This document shows positions 21,112-28,440 of a stretch of 32,210 nt of DNA, in pieces (the stretch's first letter is position 1; every line of letters begins with the position of its first letter). The notes under the pieces were generated by a model. The model saw nothing but the letters and a program-made list of their open reading frames with translations, did not search any database and had not been told where the DNA came from. The translations under genes and the position numbers were made by a program. The stretch is taken from positions 1-32,210 of the forward strand of contig CAYXRK010000033.1 of NCBI GenBank assembly GCA_964467615.1, written 5' to 3'. This stretch comes from CAYXRK01 sp964467615 (GTDB lineage: Bacteria; Hydrogenedentota; Hydrogenedentia; Hydrogenedentales; GCA-2746185).

Positions 21112-21569
21112 TTCTTTTTGCCCTTGGCGGCTGCGATCACGGATTCCACGATGTGTTGATAGCCCGTGCAGCGGCAGAGATTGCCGGCGAGCGCTGTTCT
21201 GACAGACTTATCATCAACCTTGCCGCCGGATTTCAAGTGCGCGTGTGCGGTCATGAGCATCCCCGGAGTGCAGATGCCGCACTGCGCCCCGCCGCAGGCG
21301 AGGAAGCCCGCCTGGAGCTTGGAGAGCTTCTCGGGCGTTCCCAGCGACTCGACCGTCTCGACCCGGCACCCCTCGACCTGGCAGACCGGAATCAGGCATG
21401 AATTGACCGGCGTGCCGTCGAGAAGAACGGTGCAGGCCCCGCACTCGCCCTCGCCGCACCCTTCCTTCGTTCCGGTCAGCGCGAACTCCTCGCGCAACGC
21501 GTCGATGAGCCGCGTGAAAGGCGCTCCCTTGAAGGATTTTTTCTTGCCGTTGAGAGTCAACTTGATCAT
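21108..21569 (-). CDS. Xanthine dehydrogenase 2Fe-2S subunit
   Basis: A 153-aa small subunit with two 2Fe-2S clusters. C38, C43, C46 and C58 form the plant-ferredoxin-type site (GCGEGECGACTVLLDG...C), and C97, C100, C132 and C134 the second (CGGAQCGICTPGM, NLCRCTGY). All eight ligands are present and length is normal. Overlaps on both sides are four bases. Confidence 0.96.
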   Translation of the reverse strand: MIKLTLNGKKKSFKGAPFTRLIDALREEFALTGTKEGCGEGECGACTVLLDGTPVNSCLIPVCQVEGCRVETVESLGTPEKLSKLQAGFLACGGAQCGICTPGMLMTAHAHLKSGGKVDDKSVRTALAGNLCRCTGYQHIVESVIAAAKGKKK

Positions 21570-23746
21570 GCCATAGCCTTGGCGATTCGTTCCGGCGTGT
21601 GCGGCAAAGTCGCGATGAGACGGCCGGTGGCGTGCAGCACCGCGGCCGCGACCGCGGGGCCGGGGATGTCCATGGGCAGCTCGCCCACGCCCTTCGCGCC
21701 GAATGGTCCGCGCGAATATGGCTTCTCGATGAGGATGACTTTAAAGGGCGGCGTGTCGAGGGTGGTGGGGATCACGTAGTTAGTGAGCTGCGCGTTGATC
21801 ATGAGGCCGTTTTTGTAAATAGGCTCTTCCAGCAGCGCCCAGCCCAATCCCTGAGTCGATCCGCCGATGATCTGGCCTTCGGCCAGCAGGGGATTGATCG
21901 CCTTGCCGATGTCTTGGGCCGTCGTGACCTTGTTGACGCGAACCTCGCAGGTGATCTTGTCAATCTCGAGGTCGACGGCGATGGCCGCGTAGGAGTAGAC
22001 GCCGTACGCGTCGCCTTGGTAGGTCTTGTCGTCCCAGACGACTTCGGGCGGCTTCTCGTACTCCACCTCGAAGCGGCGGGCGGGGGATTTTCCGCACAGC
22101 GTGGCGGCGGCCTTCTTTAAATCCGCGGGAGTTTTCGGCACGCGCCCATACTCGGCCTCGAACGCTTTTTTAAGCGCCAGAGTTGCGCGATTAACGAGCC
22201 CGCCAACGACCATACATGTGCGCGAAGCGACGGTGGGGCCGGAGTCCGGCACCTTGTGGGTGTCCGGCGTCTCGACTTGAAACCAGGCGGCCGGCACCCC
22301 CAAAGCGTCCGCCGCGACCTGGGCGAACATGGTGTTGGTTCCTTGCCCGATCTCCGTGGAGGCGGCGAGCACGTAGAGTTCGCCCTTCTTGGTCAGCGCC
22401 ACGCCCGCGCGGCTGGCGAGATAAACCTCCCCAGATCCGGTGAAGCCGGCGCCATGATGGCAGATCGATAATCCGATGCCCTTCCAGGTTTTATTTTTTT
22501 GATTTTTGTTCCAACGGTCGTACTCTTTCCGTTTGGACGAGTACTTGGAACGAGCGACCACTTTGTCGAGGCATTCTTTCACGCCGACGGACTCGCGAAG
22601 GATTTGTCCCGTTGCCGTCGTTGATCCCAACTTGAAGATGTTCTTTTTTCTCAGCGTCAGGGAATCGATTCCCAGCACGGCCGATATTTTCTCCCAATGC
22701 AATTCCACGGCGAACAATGTCTGCGGCGCGCCGAAACCGCGAAACGCGCCGTTGGGCGGAGTGTGCGTCATGACCGTTTTCGAGCGCACGCGCACGTTGG
22801 GACACTCGTAGCATCCCGCTGCGTGCAAAGTACCGCGCGAGAGCACGACGGCCGAGAGGGTGGCGTAGGCGCCGCCGTCCATGACGATCTCGATGTCCTG
22901 GGCGACGAGGCGGCCGTCCTTGGTCAGTCCGGTCTTGTGACGGATCACGGCGGGATGGCGCTTGGTGGTCGCTGCCATGTCCTCGTGGCGGTCATAGACC
23001 ATCTTGACCGGCCGTCCGGCCTTGAGGGCCAGCAGAGCGACATGGCCCGCGAGCATGGAGGGATATTCCTCTTTGCCGCCGAAGCCGCCGCCGGTGACGG
23101 TTTGGATCACGCGGATCTTGGACTCGTCGCGATTGAGAATCTGCTTCATCGCCTTGAGCACGTAGTACGGGCATTGCAGGGAGCCCGTCACGATCATCAC
23201 GCCGTCTTCTTCCCAGGCGGCCATCGCGTTATTCTCGATGTAGGCGTGCTCCTGCGCGGGCGTGCGGTACTCGCCCTCGACGACGACGTCGGCCGCGGCG
23301 AAGCCGGCGGCCAAGTCGCCGCGCTCGATTAGGAAGGACTTGAACGGTTGCTCCGACTTCTCCATGTCGAAGACGCGAGGCAGCGGCTCGTAGTCGATCT
23401 TGACGCGCTTGGCCGCCTCGTACGCCGTGGCGCGGTCGGGGTGGGCGATGAGGACGATCGCCTCTTGATGGTGGCGGACGAGGCCGTCGGCGAGCAAAGG
23501 CTGATCGGGCTCGATGAGCGCGACGACGTTCTTGCCGGGAATATCCTTGGCTGTGACGACGACGCACTCGCTCCACGGGAAGGCGGGGTCGTAGGTGATC
23601 GCCGCGATCTTTCCGTGCGCCACGGTCGAGCGTACGGTCACGCCGTGCCAGCAGCCCGGAATGGAGAGATCGTCGAGATAATGCGCGCGGCCGGTCAGTT
23701 TTTCCGGTCCGTCGCGTCTTGGTTCGTTTTTTCCGACGCTGCGCAT
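21566..23746 (-). CDS. Xanthine dehydrogenase molybdopterin-binding subunit
   Basis: A 726-aa catalytic subunit that hydroxylates hypoxanthine/xanthine to urate. Residues that define purine hydroxylases are present: E226 in TGGGFGGKEEY (bovine Glu802 position), R336 in NGAFRGFGAPQ (Arg880 position) and E689 in GAKGVGELP (the base Glu1261). GSGEVYLASRAGV and STEIGQGTNTMFAQVAADAL are molybdopterin contacts. The AFRGFG Arg argues for a purine substrate rather than CO, aldehydes or nicotinate. First gene of its operon. The ATG at 23746 has TAAGAT 6 nt upstream and no Shine-Dalgarno. Confidence 0.93.
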   Translation of the reverse strand: MRSVGKNEPRRDGPEKLTGRAHYLDDLSIPGCWHGVTVRSTVAHGKIAAITYDPAFPWSECVVVTAKDIPGKNVVALIEPDQPLLADGLVRHHQEAIVLIAHPDRATAYEAAKRVKIDYEPLPRVFDMEKSEQPFKSFLIERGDLAAGFAAADVVVEGEYRTPAQEHAYIENNAMAAWEEDGVMIVTGSLQCPYYVLKAMKQILNRDESKIRVIQTVTGGGFGGKEEYPSMLAGHVALLALKAGRPVKMVYDRHEDMAATTKRHPAVIRHKTGLTKDGRLVAQDIEIVMDGGAYATLSAVVLSRGTLHAAGCYECPNVRVRSKTVMTHTPPNGAFRGFGAPQTLFAVELHWEKISAVLGIDSLTLRKKNIFKLGSTTATGQILRESVGVKECLDKVVARSKYSSKRKEYDRWNKNQKNKTWKGIGLSICHHGAGFTGSGEVYLASRAGVALTKKGELYVLAASTEIGQGTNTMFAQVAADALGVPAAWFQVETPDTHKVPDSGPTVASRTCMVVGGLVNRATLALKKAFEAEYGRVPKTPADLKKAAATLCGKSPARRFEVEYEKPPEVVWDDKTYQGDAYGVYSYAAIAVDLEIDKITCEVRVNKVTTAQDIGKAINPLLAEGQIIGGSTQGLGWALLEEPIYKNGLMINAQLTNYVIPTTLDTPPFKVILIEKPYSRGPFGAKGVGELPMDIPGPAVAAAVLHATGRLIATLPHTPERIAKAMA

Positions 23747-23752
23747 GGCGGC

Positions 23753-23758
23753 ATCTTA
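23753..23758 (-). promoter_or_regulatory. -10 box TAAGAT of the xanthine dehydrogenase operon
   Basis: Minus-strand TGG-TAAGAT, an extended -10 form, ends 6 nt before the ATG at 23746. The TTCCCGGGAA palindrome shared with 4526-4565 lies about 45 bases upstream of it and could act on this promoter. Confidence 0.4.
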
Positions 23759-23791
23759 CCAATTCCCTATTCGACCCGCATCACGGCGGCC

Positions 23792-25237
23792 TTATGTTTT
23801 ACTGTTCCCGGGAATAGGATTATCAATAGTTGGGAGGGCCTGAGCGACCAGGACGACCTGTACGAATAAGTCGCGAGGACCGAAGGAGTACTCGACAAGC
23901 CGGAAGCCGCCCAGCCTCAAGAGCCGCTCGGCGTGGGCGCGACCCTCAAGCCTGGTGATCTCGTCGGGGTGCAGCTTGCGCGTAGAGCCGAATAAACGCA
24001 GGACGTGATGCGCCGTGTCCAATACGAACACGCTGAGCCCGAACGTCGGCGGCCAAAAGAGCACGATCCGGCCGCCGGGCTTGAGCACGCGCCGGAATTC
24101 CCGAAGCAGCTTCACGACGTCGGCCTCCACGAAATGCTCCATGACGCCGAGGTTGTAGACGCCGTCGACCGAGGCGTCGGGCAGCGGTATCGAGAATGCG
24201 CTCGCGCGCAGAAGAACCGCGCGGCTTTCGTTCTCACGCGTGTAATGGTCCAGGGCCGGCTGCGAGATGTCCAGCGCTGTGACCTTCATGCGGCGCGTGA
24301 TGTCCGCATCGGCTTGGCCGCTGCCGCAGCCCGCGTGCAGGAGACTCATGCCCGGGGCGAAGTTCTTGAAGATGAATGTCTCGAGATTACGCTTGATGAC
24401 CGCCGCTCGATATACTGCGGCGATGGCGTTGTAAAACGAGCCTGTCTTCGGCTTGTCGCGCCAATATTCGTCCCATTCCGGGGCGTTCGCGAGCGCGGCG
24501 AGACTTTCCCCTAAATACGGCTTCGGCGCCCTTTGAGCCCGGCGCCAGAGACGTATGAGACGCGCCGTGCTCTGTAGAGCGTCGCTGAGTTTCATCTTGG
24601 ATGTGCCATAGGTGCGCGCCGGCAGCGTGATAGGTATCTCCTTTATCTTGCGGCCGTCGCGAAAAAGAAGGTACAGGCTCTCGAAGAAGAACGAGTAGCC
24701 GGTGGATTCGACGGAATCGAACACGTGCTTGTCGATGCGGTTGAGCCGGTAAAGCCGGTAGCCTCCGGTGGCATCGAAGGGTATGCCCAAAAAAAGACGC
24801 GTCAGAATATGGCCCGTGCGCGTCAGCGTCAGACGAAAAGTGTTCCACTCATCCAAGCTGTCGCGGCGCATGTAGCGCGAGCCGATGACCACATCGACGT
24901 CCTCGGCCGCGGATATAAAATCTCGGATATAGGACGGCGAGTGAGTAAAGTCGCAGTCCATGGTGATCAGCGTCTCGTAGTCTTGGACGTACGCTCGGGC
25001 GATCGCGTCTTGGTGCGCGCTGCCGATGCCGAGCTTGCCGGAGCGGTGCGCCACCTTTAGCCGCGGCTGTTCGCGGGCCAGAGCATCGAGAATCTCACCG
25101 GTGCCGTCGGGCGAGTGGTCGTCCATGAACAGCAGATCGGCGTCGAGACCGAGGGCCAGTATCTGCCGGGCTATCTTCTCGGCGTTATCTCGCTCGTTGT
25201 ACGTCGGGATGAAGATGAGGGTCTTGCCCAGGCTCAT
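23792..25237 (-). CDS. GT2 glycosyltransferase fused to a SAM methyltransferase
   Basis: 481 aa. Residues 1-235 are a dolichol-phosphate-mannose-synthase-like GT2 domain: FIPTYNERDNAEKIARQIL, LLFMDDHSPDGTGEILDAL, TMDCDFTHSP (DxD-type metal site), IGSRYMRRDS, TGGYRLYR. Residues about 260-475 are a class I methyltransferase: MSLLHAGCGSGQADADITRR (motif I), VTALDISQPALDHY, GVYNLGVMEHF, LKPGGRIVLFWPP. Such an enzyme would add a sugar to a polyprenyl phosphate and methylate a related product. The ATG at 25237 is set by the ATGA overlap with the upstream reductase gene. The last residues (IPGNSKT) are encoded by the repeated TTCCCGGGAA element, hinting that the original stop was displaced. Confidence 0.88.
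   Translation of the reverse strand: MSLGKTLIFIPTYNERDNAEKIARQILALGLDADLLFMDDHSPDGTGEILDALAREQPRLKVAHRSGKLGIGSAHQDAIARAYVQDYETLITMDCDFTHSPSYIRDFISAAEDVDVVIGSRYMRRDSLDEWNTFRLTLTRTGHILTRLFLGIPFDATGGYRLYRLNRIDKHVFDSVESTGYSFFFESLYLLFRDGRKIKEIPITLPARTYGTSKMKLSDALQSTARLIRLWRRAQRAPKPYLGESLAALANAPEWDEYWRDKPKTGSFYNAIAAVYRAAVIKRNLETFIFKNFAPGMSLLHAGCGSGQADADITRRMKVTALDISQPALDHYTRENESRAVLLRASAFSIPLPDASVDGVYNLGVMEHFVEADVVKLLREFRRVLKPGGRIVLFWPPTFGLSVFVLDTAHHVLRLFGSTRKLHPDEITRLEGRAHAERLLRLGGFRLVEYSFGPRDLFVQVVLVAQALPTIDNPIPGNSKT
23801..23817. repeat. Second copy of the TTCCCGGGAA 17-mer
   Basis: ACTGTTCCCGGGAATAG, an exact reverse complement of 4538-4554, the centre of the long inverted repeat there. It lies inside the last codons of the fusion gene and 55 bases upstream of the xanthine dehydrogenase start. 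The outer arms of the 4526-4565 repeat are not present here. Confidence 0.6.
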
Positions 25238-26172
25238 CGCGCGATCTCCTCGCGCAGGAGACCGTCGACCATCTGCTCGAAGGTGACGCTGGGCTTCCAT
25301 CCTGTGGCGCGCCGCAGCTTCGAGGCGTCGCCGGCCGCCGCCGGCCGGTGAGCCGCGAGGATCGAGGGGTCGGCGCGCACGTACTTGCGCCAATCCAGGC
25401 CGAATCGGCTGAACACCGCCGACACGAGCTCGTCGACTCGGTGCAGCTCGCCGGTGGCCACCACGAAGTCGTCGGCCTCGGTGTGCCGGACGATGCGCCG
25501 CATCGCCTCGACGTAGTCCGGCGCGTAGCCCCAATCCAATCTCGCGTTCAAGTCCCCGAGCTTGAGGTCGACCTGACCGCCTGCCTTGATCGCGCGCGCC
25601 GCCTTCACGATTTTGCGCGAGAGAAAATACGGCTGACGCAGAGGGGACTCATGATTGAATAGTATCCCCGCGCAGGCGAAAACGCCGCGGTTTCTCCGAT
25701 AATCGCGGCAGGCCGTCAATCCGGCCGCTTTGGTGACGCCATAGACTTCCTCTGGATTGATCGGAGAGTTCTCATCGAGGAGGTCGGTCTTAGGTGTTCC
25801 GAAGATCAGGCGGGACGCCGCGTAGAAAAAGCGCGCGGGCAGGCCGCTCTGCGCGATCGTCTCCAAAAAATTGATGGGGCCATGGAGATGGACCTTCTCG
25901 CTTTCGCGCAACAGCTCGGCAGGCGGCTCCGGCTGCTGCTCGGAGGAGTGGTGGTGGGCGGCCACGTAATAGATCTCGTCGGGCCGTGTGGACTTGATAA
26001 GACGCTGGATCGCCGCGGGGTCCGAGACGTCCACGGGCTGGCTCCATGACCCGTCGCTGGAACTCGCCTCGCCTCTAGACAAGCCGATGACACGCAAGCC
26101 CTCGCGAGTCAGAAGTTCATGGAGAAGGCGGCCGTCCTGGCCCTTGGAGCCTACGATGACCGCCGTTTTCAT
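25234..26172 (-). CDS. GDP-mannose 4,6-dehydratase-like NAD(P)-dependent sugar reductase/epimerase
   Basis: 312 aa of the extended short-chain dehydrogenase family. The nucleotide-binding loop is VGSKGQDGRLLHELL (8-22), with SKGQDG in place of TGxxGQDG typical of GDP-mannose dehydratase. The YxxxK motif is YGVTKAAG, and the substrate-binding part has GILFNHESPLRQPYFLSRKIV and GDLNARLDWGYAPDYVEAM, both strongly like GDP-mannose 4,6-dehydratase. It probably makes or alters a 4-keto-deoxysugar nucleotide. The missing TG of the glycine motif makes the exact reaction uncertain. Overlaps the fusion gene by four bases and lies 3 bases after the C-methyltransferase gene. Confidence 0.86.
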   Translation of the reverse strand: MKTAVIVGSKGQDGRLLHELLTREGLRVIGLSRGEASSSDGSWSQPVDVSDPAAIQRLIKSTRPDEIYYVAAHHHSSEQQPEPPAELLRESEKVHLHGPINFLETIAQSGLPARFFYAASRLIFGTPKTDLLDENSPINPEEVYGVTKAAGLTACRDYRRNRGVFACAGILFNHESPLRQPYFLSRKIVKAARAIKAGGQVDLKLGDLNARLDWGYAPDYVEAMRRIVRHTEADDFVVATGELHRVDELVSAVFSRFGLDWRKYVRADPSILAAHRPAAAGDASKLRRATGWKPSVTFEQMVDGLLREEIAR

Positions 26173-26175
26173 GCC

Positions 26176-27423
26176 TTAAACGGCCTCGACGCAAGGAAGC
26201 GGAAAGATGAGACGTCCTCCCGTCTTTAAATAGGCGGCCTCTTTGGGGACTATGAAATCTCGGAAGTGCCAGGGCAGCACGAGAAAATAATCCGGGCGCT
26301 TGGCGCGCGCCTCGGCCTCGGGGACTATGGGGATGAGGGTCCCTGGGGTGAACGAACCGAATTTATCCTCGTTGACCTCGCCGATACAGGGCAGGTCTTC
26401 GACCGTAAGGCCGCAATACTGCAGGATGACGTTGCCCTTGGTCGAGGCGCCGTAGCCAAACACCGTTTTGCGCTCTTTTCTTATTGAGCCGATGAGGTCC
26501 CGCAGCGCGGCGCGATGTTCCTCGACGTTGCGGCAGAACTTTTTAAACGGATCTTCAGTCAGCAGCGGACGCTCGGAGAGAAGCAGGGTGTCGATCGCCT
26601 TGCTGGCTTCGGGATACGGCGCCTCCTTCTTGGCGGCCGTCACAGCGAAGCTGCCGCCGTTGGTCGCGTTGAGCTCCACGTCCACGATCTTCAGTCCGAC
26701 GCGGTCGATCAGCCATTTGATCTGTGCTAGGCCGTAGTACTCCAGATGCTCGTGGCAGATCGTGTCGTAGGCGTTCATCTTCAGCATCGTCGGCAGATAG
26801 CTTTGCTCGAACACCCAGACGCCGTCGTCGGCTAGGATCGAGGCGACCGCGCGCATGAAGTCGAGCGGAGATTCGAGGTCATAGAACATAGCGATCGAGG
26901 TGACCACGCGCGCTCGCGCCGACCCGCAGTGCTTGCGCACCGCCTCCGCGGAGAAAAAATCAGGTATCAGCTCCACGTGCGGAGGATAGTGCTTGCGGAA
27001 CTGCGGCCCCGTGGGATCAACACCGACCAGCCGAGGGCCGTCTTTAGGATAGGCCTGCAGCAGAGTGCTGTCATTGCTGCCGATGTCGACGACCAGATCG
27101 CCGGGCTTGAGCTTGACCCGCGAGAGGATTTTGGCGACACGCTCGTGCAGATGCTTGACCATCGTGGGGTTGAGACCCGAGTGATAGCCGTAGTTGGCGC
27201 CATATAGCTCTTCTTTTTTATAGGACTGCCGCAGCTGCACCAGCCCGCAGTGCTCGGCGGCGTCGGGCGCGCAGCGCACGAGGTCGATGGGCCCGGCCGT
27301 GACGGCCTCCCTGGCCGAGCGAGGGAATACGCCGGTCAGCGCCTGCCGGCCCAAGGACAGCACGGGCAGCAGCTTCGAGTTGCCGCAGATTCGGCACCGC
27401 TCGATTTCCTTATATCCGCTCAT
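26176..27423 (-). CDS. Sugar C-methyltransferase, TylCIII-like (copy 1)
   Basis: 415 aa of the NDP-hexose 3-C-methyltransferase family: an N-terminal zinc-binding domain, a central SAM domain and a C-terminal Rossmann-like half. The zinc knuckle has C10 and C13 (CRICG), then C51 and C59, where the usual CxxC is stretched to Cx7C by an insert (CAPDAAEHCGLVQL). SAM motif I is VVDIGSNDSTLLQAY; the catalytic histidine block is ICHEHLEYYGL; the C-terminal domain has VFGYGASTKGNVILQYCG and EVNEDKFGSFTPGTLIPI. It would add a methyl branch to a 4-keto-deoxysugar nucleotide, matching the dehydratase-like neighbour. Confidence 0.88.
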   Translation of the reverse strand: MSGYKEIERCRICGNSKLLPVLSLGRQALTGVFPRSAREAVTAGPIDLVRCAPDAAEHCGLVQLRQSYKKEELYGANYGYHSGLNPTMVKHLHERVAKILSRVKLKPGDLVVDIGSNDSTLLQAYPKDGPRLVGVDPTGPQFRKHYPPHVELIPDFFSAEAVRKHCGSARARVVTSIAMFYDLESPLDFMRAVASILADDGVWVFEQSYLPTMLKMNAYDTICHEHLEYYGLAQIKWLIDRVGLKIVDVELNATNGGSFAVTAAKKEAPYPEASKAIDTLLLSERPLLTEDPFKKFCRNVEEHRAALRDLIGSIRKERKTVFGYGASTKGNVILQYCGLTVEDLPCIGEVNEDKFGSFTPGTLIPIVPEAEARAKRPDYFLVLPWHFRDFIVPKEAAYLKTGGRLIFPLPCVEAV

Positions 27424-27438
27424 TAGGCCACGGAGGAC

Positions 27439-28368
27439 TTACGCGGTCTTTTTGGTTTTCGTCAAATACGTATGCTTGGGATCGAGGATGTAATACGGTC
27501 GCGCGATCCCGTTCTTATAGATTCGGGCGAGATAAGATCCTTGCGCCGTCAAAAGCAAGGTGGCGTAGAGAATATCAGTGACGACCAGCGATGAGAAGTA
27601 ACCCGATAGGGGATTGCCGCGGGCCAGCGCCAGCATGACCACGTTGAAGAGAAAGAGGAAAGGAAAAAAGTAGAAAGGCAGGCGCAGCATGACCGTCGAT
27701 GCGGTGACGAGGGTTGAGATGGTGAAGACGATCATGTGGCCAAAATGATAGTGCGTCTTGCCGGCGGCCCGTTGGTGCCTTACGTATTCGATGCCGAAAC
27801 GCGAAAAGCCCGCGTATCCGATCTCGGCTCGCAAGTAGTTGTGGGCGTTGTTGTTGCTGATGATGGCGTCGCGGACGACGGACGAAATGAGGGCGAACTC
27901 GGCCATATACAGGACGATGTCCACGTCCGCGGTGAGCTTGAGCACCCGGTAAAATACTCTGCGAAGTTTTTTGATGATCCAGTTTTCGACTCGATCGCTG
28001 CGAGAGCCGTAGACGACGTCATAGCCTTCCTCCCACTTCGCCAGAAATTGCGGGAGCATTTCGGGAGGATCTTCGCAGTCCACATCGATGGCGACGATCG
28101 CGTCTCCCGAAGCGTGGGTAAACCCCGCTTGCAGGGAGGGCTGGTAGGTGAAATTGCGCGACATCGTGAGGATTTGGACGCGCGGGTCTTTTTTTCGATA
28201 GCCCAACAGGAGCTCGAGCGTTCGATCCGTGGACCGGTTGTTGACGAAGATGATTTCGAACTCGTAGCGGTCCTTCACGGATTCCGCGACTTTGCACAGG
28301 CGCTCGTAGAAAATGGGCGCGCAAAGTTCTTCGTTGTGGACGGGGCAGATGACGGTGATGAGCTTCAT
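27439..28368 (-). CDS. Membrane GT2 glycosyltransferase (GtrB/ArnC-like)
   Basis: 309 aa. The N-terminal GT2 domain has VICPVHNEELCAPIFYERL, IIFVNNRSTDRTLELL, MSRNFTYQPSLQAGFTHA and the metal/donor site VAIDVDCEDPPEMLPQF. Two hydrophobic hairpin segments at about 215-245 and 255-275 anchor it in the inner membrane. The family transfers a sugar from a nucleotide to undecaprenyl phosphate for later addition to a surface glycan. First gene of the minus-strand glycan operon that runs to 23792. It has a promoter with TATAGT 9 nt before the ATG and no Shine-Dalgarno. Confidence 0.9.
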   Translation of the reverse strand: MKLITVICPVHNEELCAPIFYERLCKVAESVKDRYEFEIIFVNNRSTDRTLELLLGYRKKDPRVQILTMSRNFTYQPSLQAGFTHASGDAIVAIDVDCEDPPEMLPQFLAKWEEGYDVVYGSRSDRVENWIIKKLRRVFYRVLKLTADVDIVLYMAEFALISSVVRDAIISNNNAHNYLRAEIGYAGFSRFGIEYVRHQRAAGKTHYHFGHMIVFTISTLVTASTVMLRLPFYFFPFLFLFNVVMLALARGNPLSGYFSSLVVTDILYATLLLTAQGSYLARIYKNGIARPYYILDPKHTYLTKTKKTA

Positions 28369-28377
28369 CTAATCGGG

Positions 28378-28406
28378 ACTATATATTATGTCATTGGCGA
28401 CTGCAA
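28378..28406 (-). promoter_or_regulatory. Sigma-70-type promoter of the glycan operon
   Basis: Minus strand: TTGCAG (28406-28401), a 17-nt spacer, TATAGT (28383-28378), ending 9 nt before ATG 28368. The -35 lies inside one arm of the hairpin at 28398-28440. Confidence 0.5.
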
Positions 28407-28440
28407 GGAGCCGCCCTAAGGTGCCGCCTTAAGGCAGTCG
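28398..28440. terminator. Long hairpin at the end of the metallophosphoesterase gene
   Basis: Arms CGACTGC (28398-28404) and GCAGTCG (28434-28440) match perfectly, with partial pairing inside (AAGG/CCTT and GCC-rich parts). It covers the stop codon of the upstream minus gene and the -35 of the next operon. There is no U-run after the stem on the minus strand. Confidence 0.4.

Noticed and set aside
25238..25534. N-terminal extension of the glycosyltransferase-methyltransferase fusion
   Set aside because: Arg-rich read-through antisense-like sequence within the reductase gene; the GT2 domain begins right after the ATG at 25237, which overlaps the upstream stop.
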